Source: SHYR01 sp036013055
GTDB taxonomy: Bacteria; Chloroflexota; Dehalococcoidia; UBA2979
Assembly (NCBI GenBank): GCA_036013055.1
Contig: DASCQM010000011.1
Coordinates: 1 to 64,000 of the forward strand
DNA length: 64,000 nucleotides
Direction of reading: 5' to 3'
In this document: positions 37,409-46,277 of the stretch, one piece after another
Position numbering within the stretch: the first letter of the stretch is position 1
How the letters are laid out: the number at the start of each line of letters is the position of its first letter
Program-made: the position numbers and the translations under genes
The notes under the pieces: model-generated
Told to the model about the DNA's origin: nothing
What the model saw: the letters and a program-made list of their open reading frames with translations, nothing else
Database searches by the model: none

Positions 37409-38593
37409 ATCGACTTCGCATTCAACTCCGACCAGCAGGCGTTTCGCGCCGACGTGAAGCAGTTCATCGCCGAGACGCTCACCGACGAGTTCCGTGAGCA
37501 GCATCGCGGGCAGGCCTCCGTGCCCGAGTACAGCCGCGAGGCCGGTGAGCGCGGCTGGCTCGCCGTCGCCTGGCCGGAGCAGTTCGGTGGCGGGGGCTTC
37601 AGCTTCTTCGAGCAGATGATCTATATGGAGGAGATGGCGGAAGCCGGCGCCCCGCAGGAGCACCACCGCCGGGCCGTGCAGCAGGTCGGCCCGTCGATCA
37701 TCCTCTCCGGCTCTGACGAGCAGAAGCGCGAGTACCTGCCCCGCATCGCCAGTGGTGAGATCTCGTTTGCGATGGGGCTGTCCGAGCCCGGTGCCGGCTC
37801 CGACCTGGCTGCCGTCTCGACTGCTGCTGTGCGCGACGGCGATGAGTTCGTGCTCAACGGGCACAAGCTCTTCACCAGCGGCGCGCACTACTCCGACTAC
37901 CTCTGGGCGGTCACCCGCACCGACCCGGACGCGCCAAAGCATCGCGGCATCTCGATGCTGATCGTGCCGCTGCATGAGACGGGCGTCAGCGTGCGCCCGC
38001 TGCTCGACATGCTCGGCGAGCACCACATCAACGAGGTGTTTATGGAGGACGTGCGCGTGCCCGCCGCAAACCTCGTCGGCGAGGAGAACCGCGGCTGGTA
38101 CGTGAACGCGACGACGATGGACTTCGAGCGCTCCGGCATCGCCCGCATCGCCGGCCTCCGACGCTCGCGCAGTCGCGCCATCGAGGAGATGCGATCGATG
38201 CCAGAGGCGCGCGACCGCATCGGTCACGAACCGCGGCGAGTACGCATCGCCGACCTCGCGATCGCGATCGAGGTCTCGCAATGGCTCGCCTACCGCGTGA
38301 CGTGGATGCAGGCCTCCGCGCGCGTGCCGAACTACGAGGTCTCGATCACCAAAGTGCTGGCAACCGAGGCCGGACAGAAGCTCTCGCACGAGATGGTCGG
38401 CTACCACGGCCCGATCGCGTGGACGCTGCCCGCCGACGGTGGTGCCGCGGACGGGCGATCGGACACCGGAGCGCCGGGCCAGAGCTGGGGCGCGAGCGTC
38501 GTCGGCGGCATCCCCGCGACGATCGCACAAGGTTCGAACGAGATTCAGCGCAACGTGATCGCCACGCGCGGTCTCGGTCTGCCGCGAGGCTAG
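37409..38593 (+). CDS. Acyl-CoA dehydrogenase, probable AUC start
   Basis: This 394-residue flavoenzyme makes the first oxidation of acyl-CoA. It has GLSEPGAGSDLAA (FAD and substrate contacts), NGHKLFTSGAHYSDYLW and the C-terminal IAQGSNEIQRNVIATRGLG. The family normally begins with a short MDFAFS-type stretch; here IDFAFNSDQQAFR fits, but its first codon is ATC (37409), preceded at four bases by a strong GAGGAGGG. No ATG/GTG/TTG lies at a suitable place. Other in-frame starts upstream (37301) overlap the previous gene and would add 36 arginine-rich residues. Translation may start at AUC, or a single base differs from ATG. It is followed by a CaiB gene. Confidence 0.8.
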   Translation: MDFAFNSDQQAFRADVKQFIAETLTDEFREQHRGQASVPEYSREAGERGWLAVAWPEQFGGGGFSFFEQMIYMEEMAEAGAPQEHHRRAVQQVGPSIILSGSDEQKREYLPRIASGEISFAMGLSEPGAGSDLAAVSTAAVRDGDEFVLNGHKLFTSGAHYSDYLWAVTRTDPDAPKHRGISMLIVPLHETGVSVRPLLDMLGEHHINEVFMEDVRVPAANLVGEENRGWYVNATTMDFERSGIARIAGLRRSRSRAIEEMRSMPEARDRIGHEPRRVRIADLAIAIEVSQWLAYRVTWMQASARVPNYEVSITKVLATEAGQKLSHEMVGYHGPIAWTLPADGGAADGRSDTGAPGQSWGASVVGGIPATIAQGSNEIQRNVIATRGLGLPRG

Positions 38594-38597
38594 CGCG

Positions 38598-39860
38598 GTG
38601 GCAGGACCGTTCGAGGGGCTGACAATCGTCGAATTCGGCCGCTTCATCGCCGTCCCCTACTGCGCGCAGCTCTTCGCGGACGGCGGCGCGGACGTGATCA
38701 AGGTCGAGCCGATCATCGGTGACGAGACCCGCCGCAACGGGCAGATCATCGAGGGCGAAGGCCGCCAGTACCTGAACAAGAACCGCGGCAAACGCTCGCT
38801 CGCGGTCGATCTCAACGACGAGGCGGCGCGCGACGCGGTGAAGGCGCTGGTGCATCGCGCCGACATCGTGCTGGCGAACTTCCGCCCCGGCCTCGCCGAG
38901 GGGTTCGGACTTGACTACGACTCCGTCGCGGCGGTGAACCCGCGCGTGATCTACGCGGAGAACACCGGCTACGGACACGCGGGTCCGCTCGCCGATGCGC
39001 CCGGCATCGACATCACGCTGCAGGCGTACTCCGGGATCGCGCAGTTCCATCCGGACGACGGGCCGATCAGGCAGCCGAACCCGCTCACGGACTACGGCAC
39101 GGCGCTGATAATGGCGTGGGGCGTCTCGACCGCGCTCTATCATCGCGAGCGCTCTGGCCGCGGCCAGAAGTTGGACACATCGCTGCTGCAGGCCGCGCTC
39201 GTGCTGCAGAACAACCATCTCAACCACATCGATGCGATCGACAGCGGCCGCAGCGAGTTCGCCGAGTACTTGAAGACGGCTTTCGCGGACGGCGCGAGCT
39301 GGTCCGACGTGCTTGAGGCCCGCGCGGAAGCGCAGGCAGCCGTGCCGATGAACGCGTACTATGGCTTCCATCGCACGTCGGACGGCACGATCGCGCTCGG
39401 CGGCGGTAGCGTCGCGATCCGGCGGCAGATCGTGAAGTTGCTGGAGATCGAGGACCGCTGGGTCACCGAGCCCGGCTGGATGCCAGACGACGCGCGAGCG
39501 CATGCCACGGCGATGGTGGAGCAGATGTCGACGACTCTCGCGGCACACACGACGGAGCATTGGCTCGCAGCATTCCGCGGCATTGGCGTGCCGGTGGCGC
39601 CGGTGCAGATGACGGAGCAGGTGATCGAAGACGAGCAGGTGTTGGCGAACGGGTACGTCGTGCGGCTCGAACACGAGCTGTTGGGCGGCTACACCGTGAC
39701 TGCACCGCCGGTGCAGTTCAGCGAGACCGCGCTCTCGGCGGAGAACGGGTCGCCCGTGCTCGGCAAGCACACGCGGGAACTGCTGGGCGAGGCCGGGCTC
39801 GACAACGCCGCCATCAACGCGCTGATCGAGGCGGGCGCGGCGCGGGAGCCGTCCGCGTGA
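38598..39860 (+). CDS. CaiB/BaiF family CoA-transferase
   Basis: This is a 420-residue class III CoA-transferase. It opens with FEGLTIVEFGRFIAVPYCAQ and GADVIKVEP, and the catalytic aspartate is probably in NPLTDYGTALIMAWGVSTA. The end VLGKHTRELLGEAGL is typical of the family. The gene follows the acyl-CoA dehydrogenase by four bases; together they suggest activation and first oxidation of an organic acid. The start is a GTG at 38598. Confidence 0.88.
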   Translation: MAGPFEGLTIVEFGRFIAVPYCAQLFADGGADVIKVEPIIGDETRRNGQIIEGEGRQYLNKNRGKRSLAVDLNDEAARDAVKALVHRADIVLANFRPGLAEGFGLDYDSVAAVNPRVIYAENTGYGHAGPLADAPGIDITLQAYSGIAQFHPDDGPIRQPNPLTDYGTALIMAWGVSTALYHRERSGRGQKLDTSLLQAALVLQNNHLNHIDAIDSGRSEFAEYLKTAFADGASWSDVLEARAEAQAAVPMNAYYGFHRTSDGTIALGGGSVAIRRQIVKLLEIEDRWVTEPGWMPDDARAHATAMVEQMSTTLAAHTTEHWLAAFRGIGVPVAPVQMTEQVIEDEQVLANGYVVRLEHELLGGYTVTAPPVQFSETALSAENGSPVLGKHTRELLGEAGLDNAAINALIEAGAAREPSA

Positions 39861-39885
39861 GCCACGCGCTGGTGAGGTGGGCGCG

Positions 39886-40899
39886 ATGAGCCGCGCGCTG
39901 GTTGTCGGCGGCACCGGACCGACGGGGCCACACATCGTCAACGCGCTGCTCGCCGACGGCTACGAGGTCGTGATCTTCCACACCGGCGCGCACGAGGCCG
40001 AACTCGATGGCAAGGTCGAGCATCGCCACGGCGACGCACGCGATGCCGAGAGCATCGCCGCCGCCCTCGGAGACGAGCGCTGGGACGTCGCGGTCTGCAC
40101 GTCGGGTCGGCTGCGCGCGCTCGCCGAGCATCTCAGCGGCAAGACCGGCCGCCTCGTCGGCATCACCGGACAGCCCGTCTACGCAGGTTCGAACCTGCCG
40201 ACGCCGACCGGCAAGCTACCGCTCCCCGTTCCGGAGGACGCAGAACGTCAGTCCGACAAGGAGGGCTACACCGGCCGCGTCGCCGTCGGTGAGGACCAGC
40301 TCTTCGAGCAGCACGCGAACGGCGACTTCGAGACCGTGATCGTGCGCTATCCCGGCATCTTTGGTCCGCGAGCGCCGATCAACCACGAGTGGGCGGTCGT
40401 GCGCCGCATCATCGACGAGCGCCCGTTCATGCTGATGCCCCACGACGGCGCCTCGTACTTCCAGCGCGGCGCGGCGGAGAACGTCGGGCGGCTCGTCTAT
40501 CTTGCCGCCACCCACCCGCGGGCCGCCGGCGAGGCGTTCAACGCCGGCGACGACCGCGTGATGAGTAGCCTCCACGTCGCAGAGGTGATCGCCGATGAGC
40601 TGGGCTCCGCGATCGAGTTCCTTGGCGTCCCCGCCGAACTCTGCCGCGGCGTCTACCCGCTCGCGGAGAAGTCGAGCATCGTCCTCGACATGTCGAAGCG
40701 GCGCGAGCTGCTTGGCTACAGCGACGTTGTCGAGGTCGAGGTCGCGACGCGGCAGACCGCACGCTGGCTCATCGACCACCCGCCGGACGAAGACGACCTG
40801 CGGCCCGGCGGGCACGGGCGCATCGACTACGAGCGCGAGGACGGCATCGCAGCCGCGTGGCGCGAACTACTCGCGGCGGCGCAGGATCGCCTGCAGTAG
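39886..40899 (+). CDS. NAD-dependent epimerase/dehydratase family protein
   Basis: The ATG at 39886 follows GAGGTGGG. The 337-residue protein has the Rossmann motif VVGGTGPTGPHIVNALL and an extended-SDR fold, but its active site is atypical: no clear YxxxK is found where expected, though an EGYTGRVAVGEDQLFE segment lies in that region. It is like the isoflavone-reductase/atypical SDR set. It may act on a nucleotide sugar or a small ketone. It follows the CaiB gene by 25 bases and precedes an NTF2-like protein, so it is probably in their operon. Confidence 0.78.
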   Translation: MSRALVVGGTGPTGPHIVNALLADGYEVVIFHTGAHEAELDGKVEHRHGDARDAESIAAALGDERWDVAVCTSGRLRALAEHLSGKTGRLVGITGQPVYAGSNLPTPTGKLPLPVPEDAERQSDKEGYTGRVAVGEDQLFEQHANGDFETVIVRYPGIFGPRAPINHEWAVVRRIIDERPFMLMPHDGASYFQRGAAENVGRLVYLAATHPRAAGEAFNAGDDRVMSSLHVAEVIADELGSAIEFLGVPAELCRGVYPLAEKSSIVLDMSKRRELLGYSDVVEVEVATRQTARWLIDHPPDEDDLRPGGHGRIDYEREDGIAAAWRELLAAAQDRLQ

Positions 40900-40933
40900 C
40901 GCCGTACGCGCCACGACCGACGGAGGACAGACG

Positions 40934-41365
40934 ATGAGCGACCCTGCCGGCGAGGCAATCGCCGCGTTCCAACGGTGGAGCGACGGTTTCAACGCTCGCG
41001 ACGTCGAGGCGCAGGTCGCCACGATGCACTTTCCGCACGTCCGCATCTCCGCGACGAACGAGCTGCAGCGCTGGGAGAGCGCGGACGACTTCCGCGCGCA
41101 GCACGACCGCCTCACCGAGCGGCTACGTGCCGAGGGCTGGGATCACACCGCTTCGCCATCGATCGAGGTGGTGCAGGTCGGTGATCAGAAGGTGCACCTG
41201 GCGATGCACCAGTCGCGGCAGCACGCGGACGGCACCGAGTACAACGGCTTCGACACGCTCTGGATCTTTACGCAGATCGATGGTCGCTGGGGCGTGCAGT
41301 TCCGCTCGTCGTTCCTCGCAAACGCGGCGCAGGGCTTCCGAGCTGGCTCAGAGGGCAAGTCGTAA
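40934..41365 (+). CDS. SnoaL/NTF2-like small protein
   Basis: This 143-residue protein has the cone-shaped NTF2 fold: AIAAFQRWSDGFNARDVEAQ forms the first helices, followed by HFPHVRIS and the late beta strands GFDTLWIFTQIDGRWGVQFR. Members are hydratases, isomerases or binding proteins of small hydrophobic compounds. A CGGAGGAC precedes the ATG. It is the last gene of the run from the acyl-CoA dehydrogenase, so it may act on an intermediate of that pathway. Confidence 0.75.
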   Translation: MSDPAGEAIAAFQRWSDGFNARDVEAQVATMHFPHVRISATNELQRWESADDFRAQHDRLTERLRAEGWDHTASPSIEVVQVGDQKVHLAMHQSRQHADGTEYNGFDTLWIFTQIDGRWGVQFRSSFLANAAQGFRAGSEGKS

Positions 41366-41391
41366 CCGTCGCTGGCAGCGCGCCCGCGGCG

Positions 41392-41742
41392 TTACCCGGC
41401 GAGCGGGATGAACATGCACATCCCGGACTGCAGCACGTGCGAAGTGTGGCCGTTCCCGGTCGTGTCCTCCGCGCGCAGCACGTCACCAGGCTCCATCACC
41501 ATGCTCGAACCGTCGCCGCAGCCGATCTCGACCGACGCGGTGAGGTAGACGACGTACTGCAGTCGCGGCGCGTTGTGGAACTCGCCGACCGGTCCCGCCT
41601 CCCGCTTCAAGAAGTTCGCCGAGGTCGTCGGCAGCATCTCCGTGCGAGTGCCGTTGCGCTCGACGTAATCGAACTCGCTCGAATCGAGCGATTCGACGTG
41701 GGATTCGCCATCGTCGCCGGTGTATACGCGCCCAAGCTTCAT
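41392..41742 (-). CDS. Small cupin-like protein
   Basis: The ATG at 41742 with TTGGAGG at seven bases sets a 116-residue product; the open frame upstream has no coding character. It forms a single cupin-like beta barrel: GEFHNAPRLQYVVYLTASVEIGCGDGSSM, shown here in its parts as HNAPRLQYVV, IGCGDGSSMV and EPGDVLRAEDTTGNGH, the last with a metal-type His. Its function is unknown. It is divergent from the selenoprotein candidate across 118 bases. Confidence 0.75.
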   Translation of the reverse strand: MKLGRVYTGDDGESHVESLDSSEFDYVERNGTRTEMLPTTSANFLKREAGPVGEFHNAPRLQYVVYLTASVEIGCGDGSSMVMEPGDVLRAEDTTGNGHTSHVLQSGMCMFIPLAG

Positions 41743-41860
41743 CAGCAGCCTCCAACGGTCTCGATGCTTCGGGCGCACTATACGACGCTCCGGACTAGGA
41801 TTCAGACGAGGTTCCGGAGCGCGCGTCGATGGCTGCGCCGTGTGGACGGAAGGTTGTGCG

Positions 41861-42460
41861 ATGGCTCGTCCGCCCGTGGAGTCACTGACCGAAGGCTTCG
41901 CGCCCCTGCGCACCTGGTTCAATGCCGACCTCGACCGCCCGAGGTTCGTGGCGATCATGTCCCCTACCTGACCGCAGTGTCTGAAAGGCGCCGGTTCGGT
42001 GCAGGAGTCGATTTTCGATGCGTTCCCGGAAGCGGAGTTCCGCGTAGCGATCGTGTGGATCGACATCATGGACAGCGACACGCCAGCGACCGCGCTGTCG
42101 GCGTCCGTCGAGCTTGGGGACGGTCGTGCCTCGTACTTCCACGACCCCACGCACCACGCCGGTCGAGCGCTGGCGAGGTCGCTGGACTGGCAGCGACACG
42201 TCCCGTGGGATGCGTACCTGTTCTACGCGCCGGGCCAGCGATGGGATGGCGAGGCACCGCCCCCACCGTCGGAGTGGTTCCACGCGCTGCAGGATCGCGA
42301 GGTCTGGGAAGAGACCCTCGCCGCCGAGGGTGCCGAAGGCACCGGGTGGACCGAGCACCTGGCTGAAGAATCCGAGGCGGACCCTGAGCGATTTCGGCGC
42401 GATCGGGCGCTCACCGTCGCGCTCCGTGACGCGGGGACGGAGTGGCTCGCCCGCAGCTAG
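41861..42460 (+). CDS. Probable selenoprotein with U-x-x-C redox motif
   Basis: The ATG at 41861 follows GGAAGG by eight bases. The frame runs 36 codons to TGA (41969-41971) and then continues in the same frame to 42460, giving 199 residues if UGA is read as selenocysteine. The context is VAIMSPT-U-PQCLKGAGSVQE: a UxxC pair after a hydrophobic strand, as in thioredoxin-fold selenoproteins. Codons on both sides of the UGA have the same G/C-ending usage. A GU-loop hairpin sits 22 bases downstream. Sec37 would replace one Cys of a CxxC. The rest of the protein (AEFRVAIVWIDIMDSD, WDAYLFYAPG) looks like a thioredoxin-like domain. Substrate and partners are unknown. Confidence 0.68.
41969..42002 (+). 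promoter_or_regulatory. Candidate bacterial selenocysteine insertion element
   Basis: The UGA is followed by a 6-bp stem, GCGCCG (41988-41993) with CGGTGC (41997-42002), closing a GUU loop that starts 22 bases after the UGA. Bacterial SECIS elements recognised by SelB have a 4-16 bp upper stem, a small loop with a G in the first two positions, and the loop 16-37 bases from the UGA; all are met. It lies within the coding sequence. Confidence 0.6.
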
Positions 42461-42559
42461 CCGGCTCGTCCCCCACCCGCTCGCGTCTCTATCGGCGCTC
42501 TCGCGTATCATGCCCCGGCCGACTGGCGAGCACGTGAGAGACGGACCGAGGGGCAACGA

Positions 42560-43972
42560 ATGATCGGTGCAGAACAGTTAGACCGCGCGTTGAACCCGCG
42601 TACCGTGGCGGTCGTCGGCGACGCGAAGGCCCGCAACTACCGCTGGCTCCGCTCCATGAGCACGTTCCAGGGCAAGGTCTACTCCGTGCAGGTCGATCCG
42701 GAAGAGATCCCGGGCATCGAGGCGCTCGGCATCGCGAATTACACGAGCCTGACCGATATCCCCGACGAGGTTGACTACGTCGTTTGCGCCGTGCCGCGAA
42801 ACGTCGCGCCGATCGTGCTGCGAGACGCGATCGCCAAGCAGGTCGGCGGCGTTGGCATGTTCACCTCCGGATTCGCGGAGACCGAGAGCGACGAAGGGCA
42901 GGAGCTGCAGACGCAGATCACCGGCATGGCGCGCGACGCCGGCATGGTGCTGATCGGCCCCAACTGCATGGGGCTCTACAACCCCGCGCTCGGCGTGCGC
43001 TTCGGCGAGAACCAGGCCACCGGGTTCGAGGGCGATGTCACCTTCCTCTCGCAGAGCGGCGGACATGGCGGCGACTTCGCGACCGCCGCCCACGCCAGCG
43101 GCGTCCCGATTCGCAAGGTCGTCAGTTTCGGCAACGGCGTGGTGCTGGGCATCGCGGACTACCTCGAATACTTCGCCGAGGATGACGACACCAGCTACAT
43201 CTCGATGTACCTCGAAGGCCTGCGCGAAGGTCCGCGCTTCTTCCAGTCGTTGCGCCAGACGACGCTGCGCAAGCCCGTGGTGCTGTGGAAGGGCGGCCTG
43301 AGCGACCCCGGACAGCGCGCCACTGCCTCGCACACGGCCTCGCTGGCCGGATCAGCCGAGGTCTGGGACGCGATGTACCGGCAGACGGGCGCGATCCCGG
43401 TCAGTTCCGTCGCTGAGATGGTCGATGTGCTGAAGGCATTGCGCGAGCTGCAGCCGTTCACGGGCACGGGCATCGGCATCACCGGCGGTTCGGGCGGCCA
43501 GTCGGTCGCAATGGCCGATACGTTCTCGCGTGCCGGGCTGCGCGTGCCAACGCTGACCGGCGACTCCTACGAGCGGCTCGCCTCCTGGTTCCGGGTCGTC
43601 GGTGCCAGCTTCGGCAACCCGATCGACATGGGGTCGAATCGCAGCGAGATCGACACGATCATGGAGGTGCTGATCTCCGACGCGAACGTCGACTGCCTCG
43701 TCGTGCAGCTGCGGCCGGCCTCCGGCGACCCCGACGACGTGCAGCGGCTGAACGCGCAATTCGATGCGATCGAGCAGGCGAAGGAACGCGCCCAGAAGCC
43801 GGTCGCCGCGATTGTCTACTCGTCCGCGCCGGTGGACGAGGGCCCCGCGATCGCCGCCATCGATGAGCGCCTGCGCGCGATCGGTGTCCCGTCGTTCCCG
43901 ACCTACGAGCGGGCCGCGACGGCGCTCTCCAGGGTCAGCGCGTACTACCGCTTCCTAGAGGCAGCGAAGTAA
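42560..43972 (+). CDS. NDP-forming acyl-CoA synthetase, alpha part only
   Basis: This 470-residue protein has the CoA-binding domain (PRTVAVVGDAKARNYRWL), the succinyl-CoA ligase-like domains and the catalytic histidine in ATASHTASLAGSAEVWDA, as in ADP-forming acetyl-CoA synthetases. It lacks the C-terminal ATP-grasp (beta) half that many such enzymes carry fused, and no separate beta gene is in the window. It may work with a beta subunit encoded elsewhere. The reaction interconverts acyl-CoA plus ADP and phosphate with acid, CoA and ATP. The start ATG at 42560 is preceded by GAGGGGCA. Confidence 0.82.
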   Translation: MIGAEQLDRALNPRTVAVVGDAKARNYRWLRSMSTFQGKVYSVQVDPEEIPGIEALGIANYTSLTDIPDEVDYVVCAVPRNVAPIVLRDAIAKQVGGVGMFTSGFAETESDEGQELQTQITGMARDAGMVLIGPNCMGLYNPALGVRFGENQATGFEGDVTFLSQSGGHGGDFATAAHASGVPIRKVVSFGNGVVLGIADYLEYFAEDDDTSYISMYLEGLREGPRFFQSLRQTTLRKPVVLWKGGLSDPGQRATASHTASLAGSAEVWDAMYRQTGAIPVSSVAEMVDVLKALRELQPFTGTGIGITGGSGGQSVAMADTFSRAGLRVPTLTGDSYERLASWFRVVGASFGNPIDMGSNRSEIDTIMEVLISDANVDCLVVQLRPASGDPDDVQRLNAQFDAIEQAKERAQKPVAAIVYSSAPVDEGPAIAAIDERLRAIGVPSFPTYERAATALSRVSAYYRFLEAAK

Positions 43973-44112
43973 GCGAGCGACGCGACTGACACCGCCAGCG
44001 GTCCTCGGATCTCACGCCGGGATCGGCGCGATCGTGACGCGATGCCTGCAAAAACCTCGTCAAATCTATCGCGATCACCGAGTAAGTCCGCGCAGATTCC
44101 CAAAAGTCCATT

Positions 44113-44150
44113 GATCGTCCGTCGGGCCTCGCGCAGCATGGCGGACGGTC
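44113..44150 (+). promoter_or_regulatory. Inverted repeat upstream of the iron-type importer
   Basis: GATCGTCCGT (44113-44122) can pair over ten positions, two of them G-U, with GCGGACGGTC (44141-44150) around an 18-base loop. It lies 33 bases ahead of the substrate-binding protein start. It may be an operator for a metal-responsive repressor or an RNA hairpin in the leader. No known riboswitch consensus is seen. Confidence 0.35.
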
Positions 44151-44183
44151 AAGTGACACGCGAATCTTCAGGTAGGACGAGAA

Positions 44184-45260
44184 ATGAACGATCGATGGCT
44201 CAGAGGCGTATTCGCCGTTGGTGTCGGCGCGGCTCTGATGTTCGCCGCCTGCTCGGACAGCGATGACGACGCGGGTTCCGCCGCGACATCGCAGCCAACC
44301 ACGGCAGCTGCGGCCACGACCGCTCCGACTCAGGCTCCAGCGCCTGTCGCGACCGAAGCACCGACTGCGGCGCCGACCACCGCACCGACTGCCGCACCGA
44401 CAGAGGTGCCGACGGAGTACCCGCTGACCGTTCGCGACCTGCTCGGGCGCGAAGTGACCATCGCGGCCGCACCCCAGCGCATCGTCACCACCAGCCCGTC
44501 CGCGATCGAGATGCTCTACGCCGCTGGCGGCGAGGCGATCGCACGGTCGCAGACGTCGGTGCATCCGGATGGCGTCAGTGACCTGCCATCGATCGGCCCG
44601 TCCTACGCGCCAGCGTTCGAGGCCATCATCGAACTCGGTCCCGACCTCGTAATTGCCGACGCCTCAGCACAGGCCCACCTCGCCGAAGCCTTCGGCGGCG
44701 CGCTGCGCGGGAGCGCCGTGATCTTCATCGGCGCCGTCGGCTATGAGGACGTCGCGACCTCGATCCGGCTGATCGGGCAGGTGATCGACAGCAACACGAC
44801 AGCCGAGGCATCCGCTAACTCCATGGAGCTGGCACTGAATGAGATGCTCGCGTCGTCCACGGGCAAGACTGCACCGCGCGTCCTGATCATGAACGGCGCG
44901 ATCAACGACTTCTTCGTTGCGATGCCAGGTTCGTTCGTCGGCAACCTCGTTGACGAGCTCGGCGGCGTGAACGTCTCTGAGGGACAGCCGCAGATCGGCC
45001 GCTACCCCGGCTACACGCAGCTCTCACTCGAGGCGATCATCGACACCGACCCGCAGGTGATCCTCACGATCACGGCGGGCCCTCCCGGTGGACCGTCGCT
45101 CGCCGACCTCGTAATGGACGATCCGACGTTTGCCGGGCTCGCCGCCGTAGTCAACGGCCGCGTCCACGACCTCGATCTCGAGATCTACCTCCAGGCGCCG
45201 GGACCGCGTGCTGCTGACGGCGTGCGCGAGCTCACGACTCTGCTCTATGCGGCTGAGTAG
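44184..45260 (+). CDS. ABC importer substrate-binding lipoprotein (siderophore/cobalamin type)
   Basis: This 358-residue protein has a signal peptide ending MFAACSD (lipobox Cys23), an Ala/Pro/Thr-rich tether (about 30-80) and a class III binding-protein domain with two lobes joined by a long helix. Typical segments are VTIAAAPQRIVTTSPSAIEM, IELGPDLVIADAS and YPGYTQLSLEAIIDTDPQVI. Such proteins catch iron-siderophore, haem or cobalamin outside the membrane and give it to a FecCD permease. The permease and ATPase genes follow directly. Confidence 0.89.
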   Translation: MNDRWLRGVFAVGVGAALMFAACSDSDDDAGSAATSQPTTAAAATTAPTQAPAPVATEAPTAAPTTAPTAAPTEVPTEYPLTVRDLLGREVTIAAAPQRIVTTSPSAIEMLYAAGGEAIARSQTSVHPDGVSDLPSIGPSYAPAFEAIIELGPDLVIADASAQAHLAEAFGGALRGSAVIFIGAVGYEDVATSIRLIGQVIDSNTTAEASANSMELALNEMLASSTGKTAPRVLIMNGAINDFFVAMPGSFVGNLVDELGGVNVSEGQPQIGRYPGYTQLSLEAIIDTDPQVILTITAGPPGGPSLADLVMDDPTFAGLAAVVNGRVHDLDLEIYLQAPGPRAADGVRELTTLLYAAE

Positions 45261-45278
45261 CTGACCCGTTAGCCACCG

Positions 45279-46277
45279 GTGGACAGCTCGGCAGGCGGTC
45301 GGCAGCTAGCCCCAGCGGGCGCGATCGCTGCGGCGTCGCTGCTGCTGATCGTCGCGATCGGGATCGCCGTCTCGCTCGGTGCCGTTCGCCTCTCGCCGGA
45401 CCGGCTGATCGGCGGGCTGTTCGATACCGGCGATGCCGCAGCGCGACAGATCGTCTGGCACCTGCGCCTGCCGCGCGTCCTCGTTGCCGCGCTCGTTGGT
45501 GCGAACCTCTCGCTCGCTGGCGTGCTGCTGCAGGGCGTGACGCGTAACCCGCTGGCGGGGCCGCACGTGCTCGGCCTCTCGGCCGGGGCCGGCTTCGCAG
45601 CAATCACCGTGGTCGTGATCGCGCCCGGTGCACCGGTGGAACTGGCCGCGCCGGCCGCCTTTGCCGGCGCGATCGCCGCCGCCCTCGTCGTCTACGGGCT
45701 GGCGTGGCGAGGTGGCATCTCGCCCGTGCGCTTCGCCCTCTCCGGCGTCGCAACCGCCGCGCTATTCGCCGCGCTCAGTACTGCCGTGCTCGCCAGTTCA
45801 GACCTGTTCACGCAATCGGTGCTCAGCTTCCTCGCCGGAGGACTGTTCAGTCGCGACTGGGACGATGTGCGCCAGATCTTCCCCTATACGCTAGTCATCG
45901 GCGGTGCTGCGGTCGTCGTCGGCGGAACGCTGAACGTGCTGGCGCTCGGCGACGACATCGCGCGCAGCCTCGGCATGCGTGTCGAGCGAACGCGGCTATT
46001 TCTCGTGGTGCTGGCCGCCGGCCTCGCTGGATCCGCGGTCGCGGTGAGCGGCATGCTCGCCTTCGTCGGGCTCGTGATGCCGCATGTCGCCCGCCTGATC
46101 GTCGGTAACGACAACCGGGTGATCGCGCCGCTAGCCGCGCTGCTCGGCGCCAGCCTGCTGGTATTCGCCGACACATTCGCGCGGCTGGTGATCGCACCAG
46201 CCGAGATTCCCGTCGGCATCGTCACCGCCGTAATCGGCGCGCCCGTGTTCCTGCTGCTGATCCGGACCCGCACATGA
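45279..46277 (+). CDS. ABC importer permease, FecCD family
   Basis: This 332-residue protein has about nine or ten hydrophobic helices, with family markers LRLPRVLVAALVGANLSLAG and GVTRNPLAGPHVLGLSAGAGF early, and GMLAFVGLVMPHVARLIVGND late, the last being the contact with the ATPase. It forms the membrane channel of the siderophore or cobalamin importer. A GTG start lies 18 bases after the binding-protein stop, and the end overlaps the ATPase start by four bases. Confidence 0.92.
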   Translation: MDSSAGGRQLAPAGAIAAASLLLIVAIGIAVSLGAVRLSPDRLIGGLFDTGDAAARQIVWHLRLPRVLVAALVGANLSLAGVLLQGVTRNPLAGPHVLGLSAGAGFAAITVVVIAPGAPVELAAPAAFAGAIAAALVVYGLAWRGGISPVRFALSGVATAALFAALSTAVLASSDLFTQSVLSFLAGGLFSRDWDDVRQIFPYTLVIGGAAVVVGGTLNVLALGDDIARSLGMRVERTRLFLVVLAAGLAGSAVAVSGMLAFVGLVMPHVARLIVGNDNRVIAPLAALLGASLLVFADTFARLVIAPAEIPVGIVTAVIGAPVFLLLIRTRT

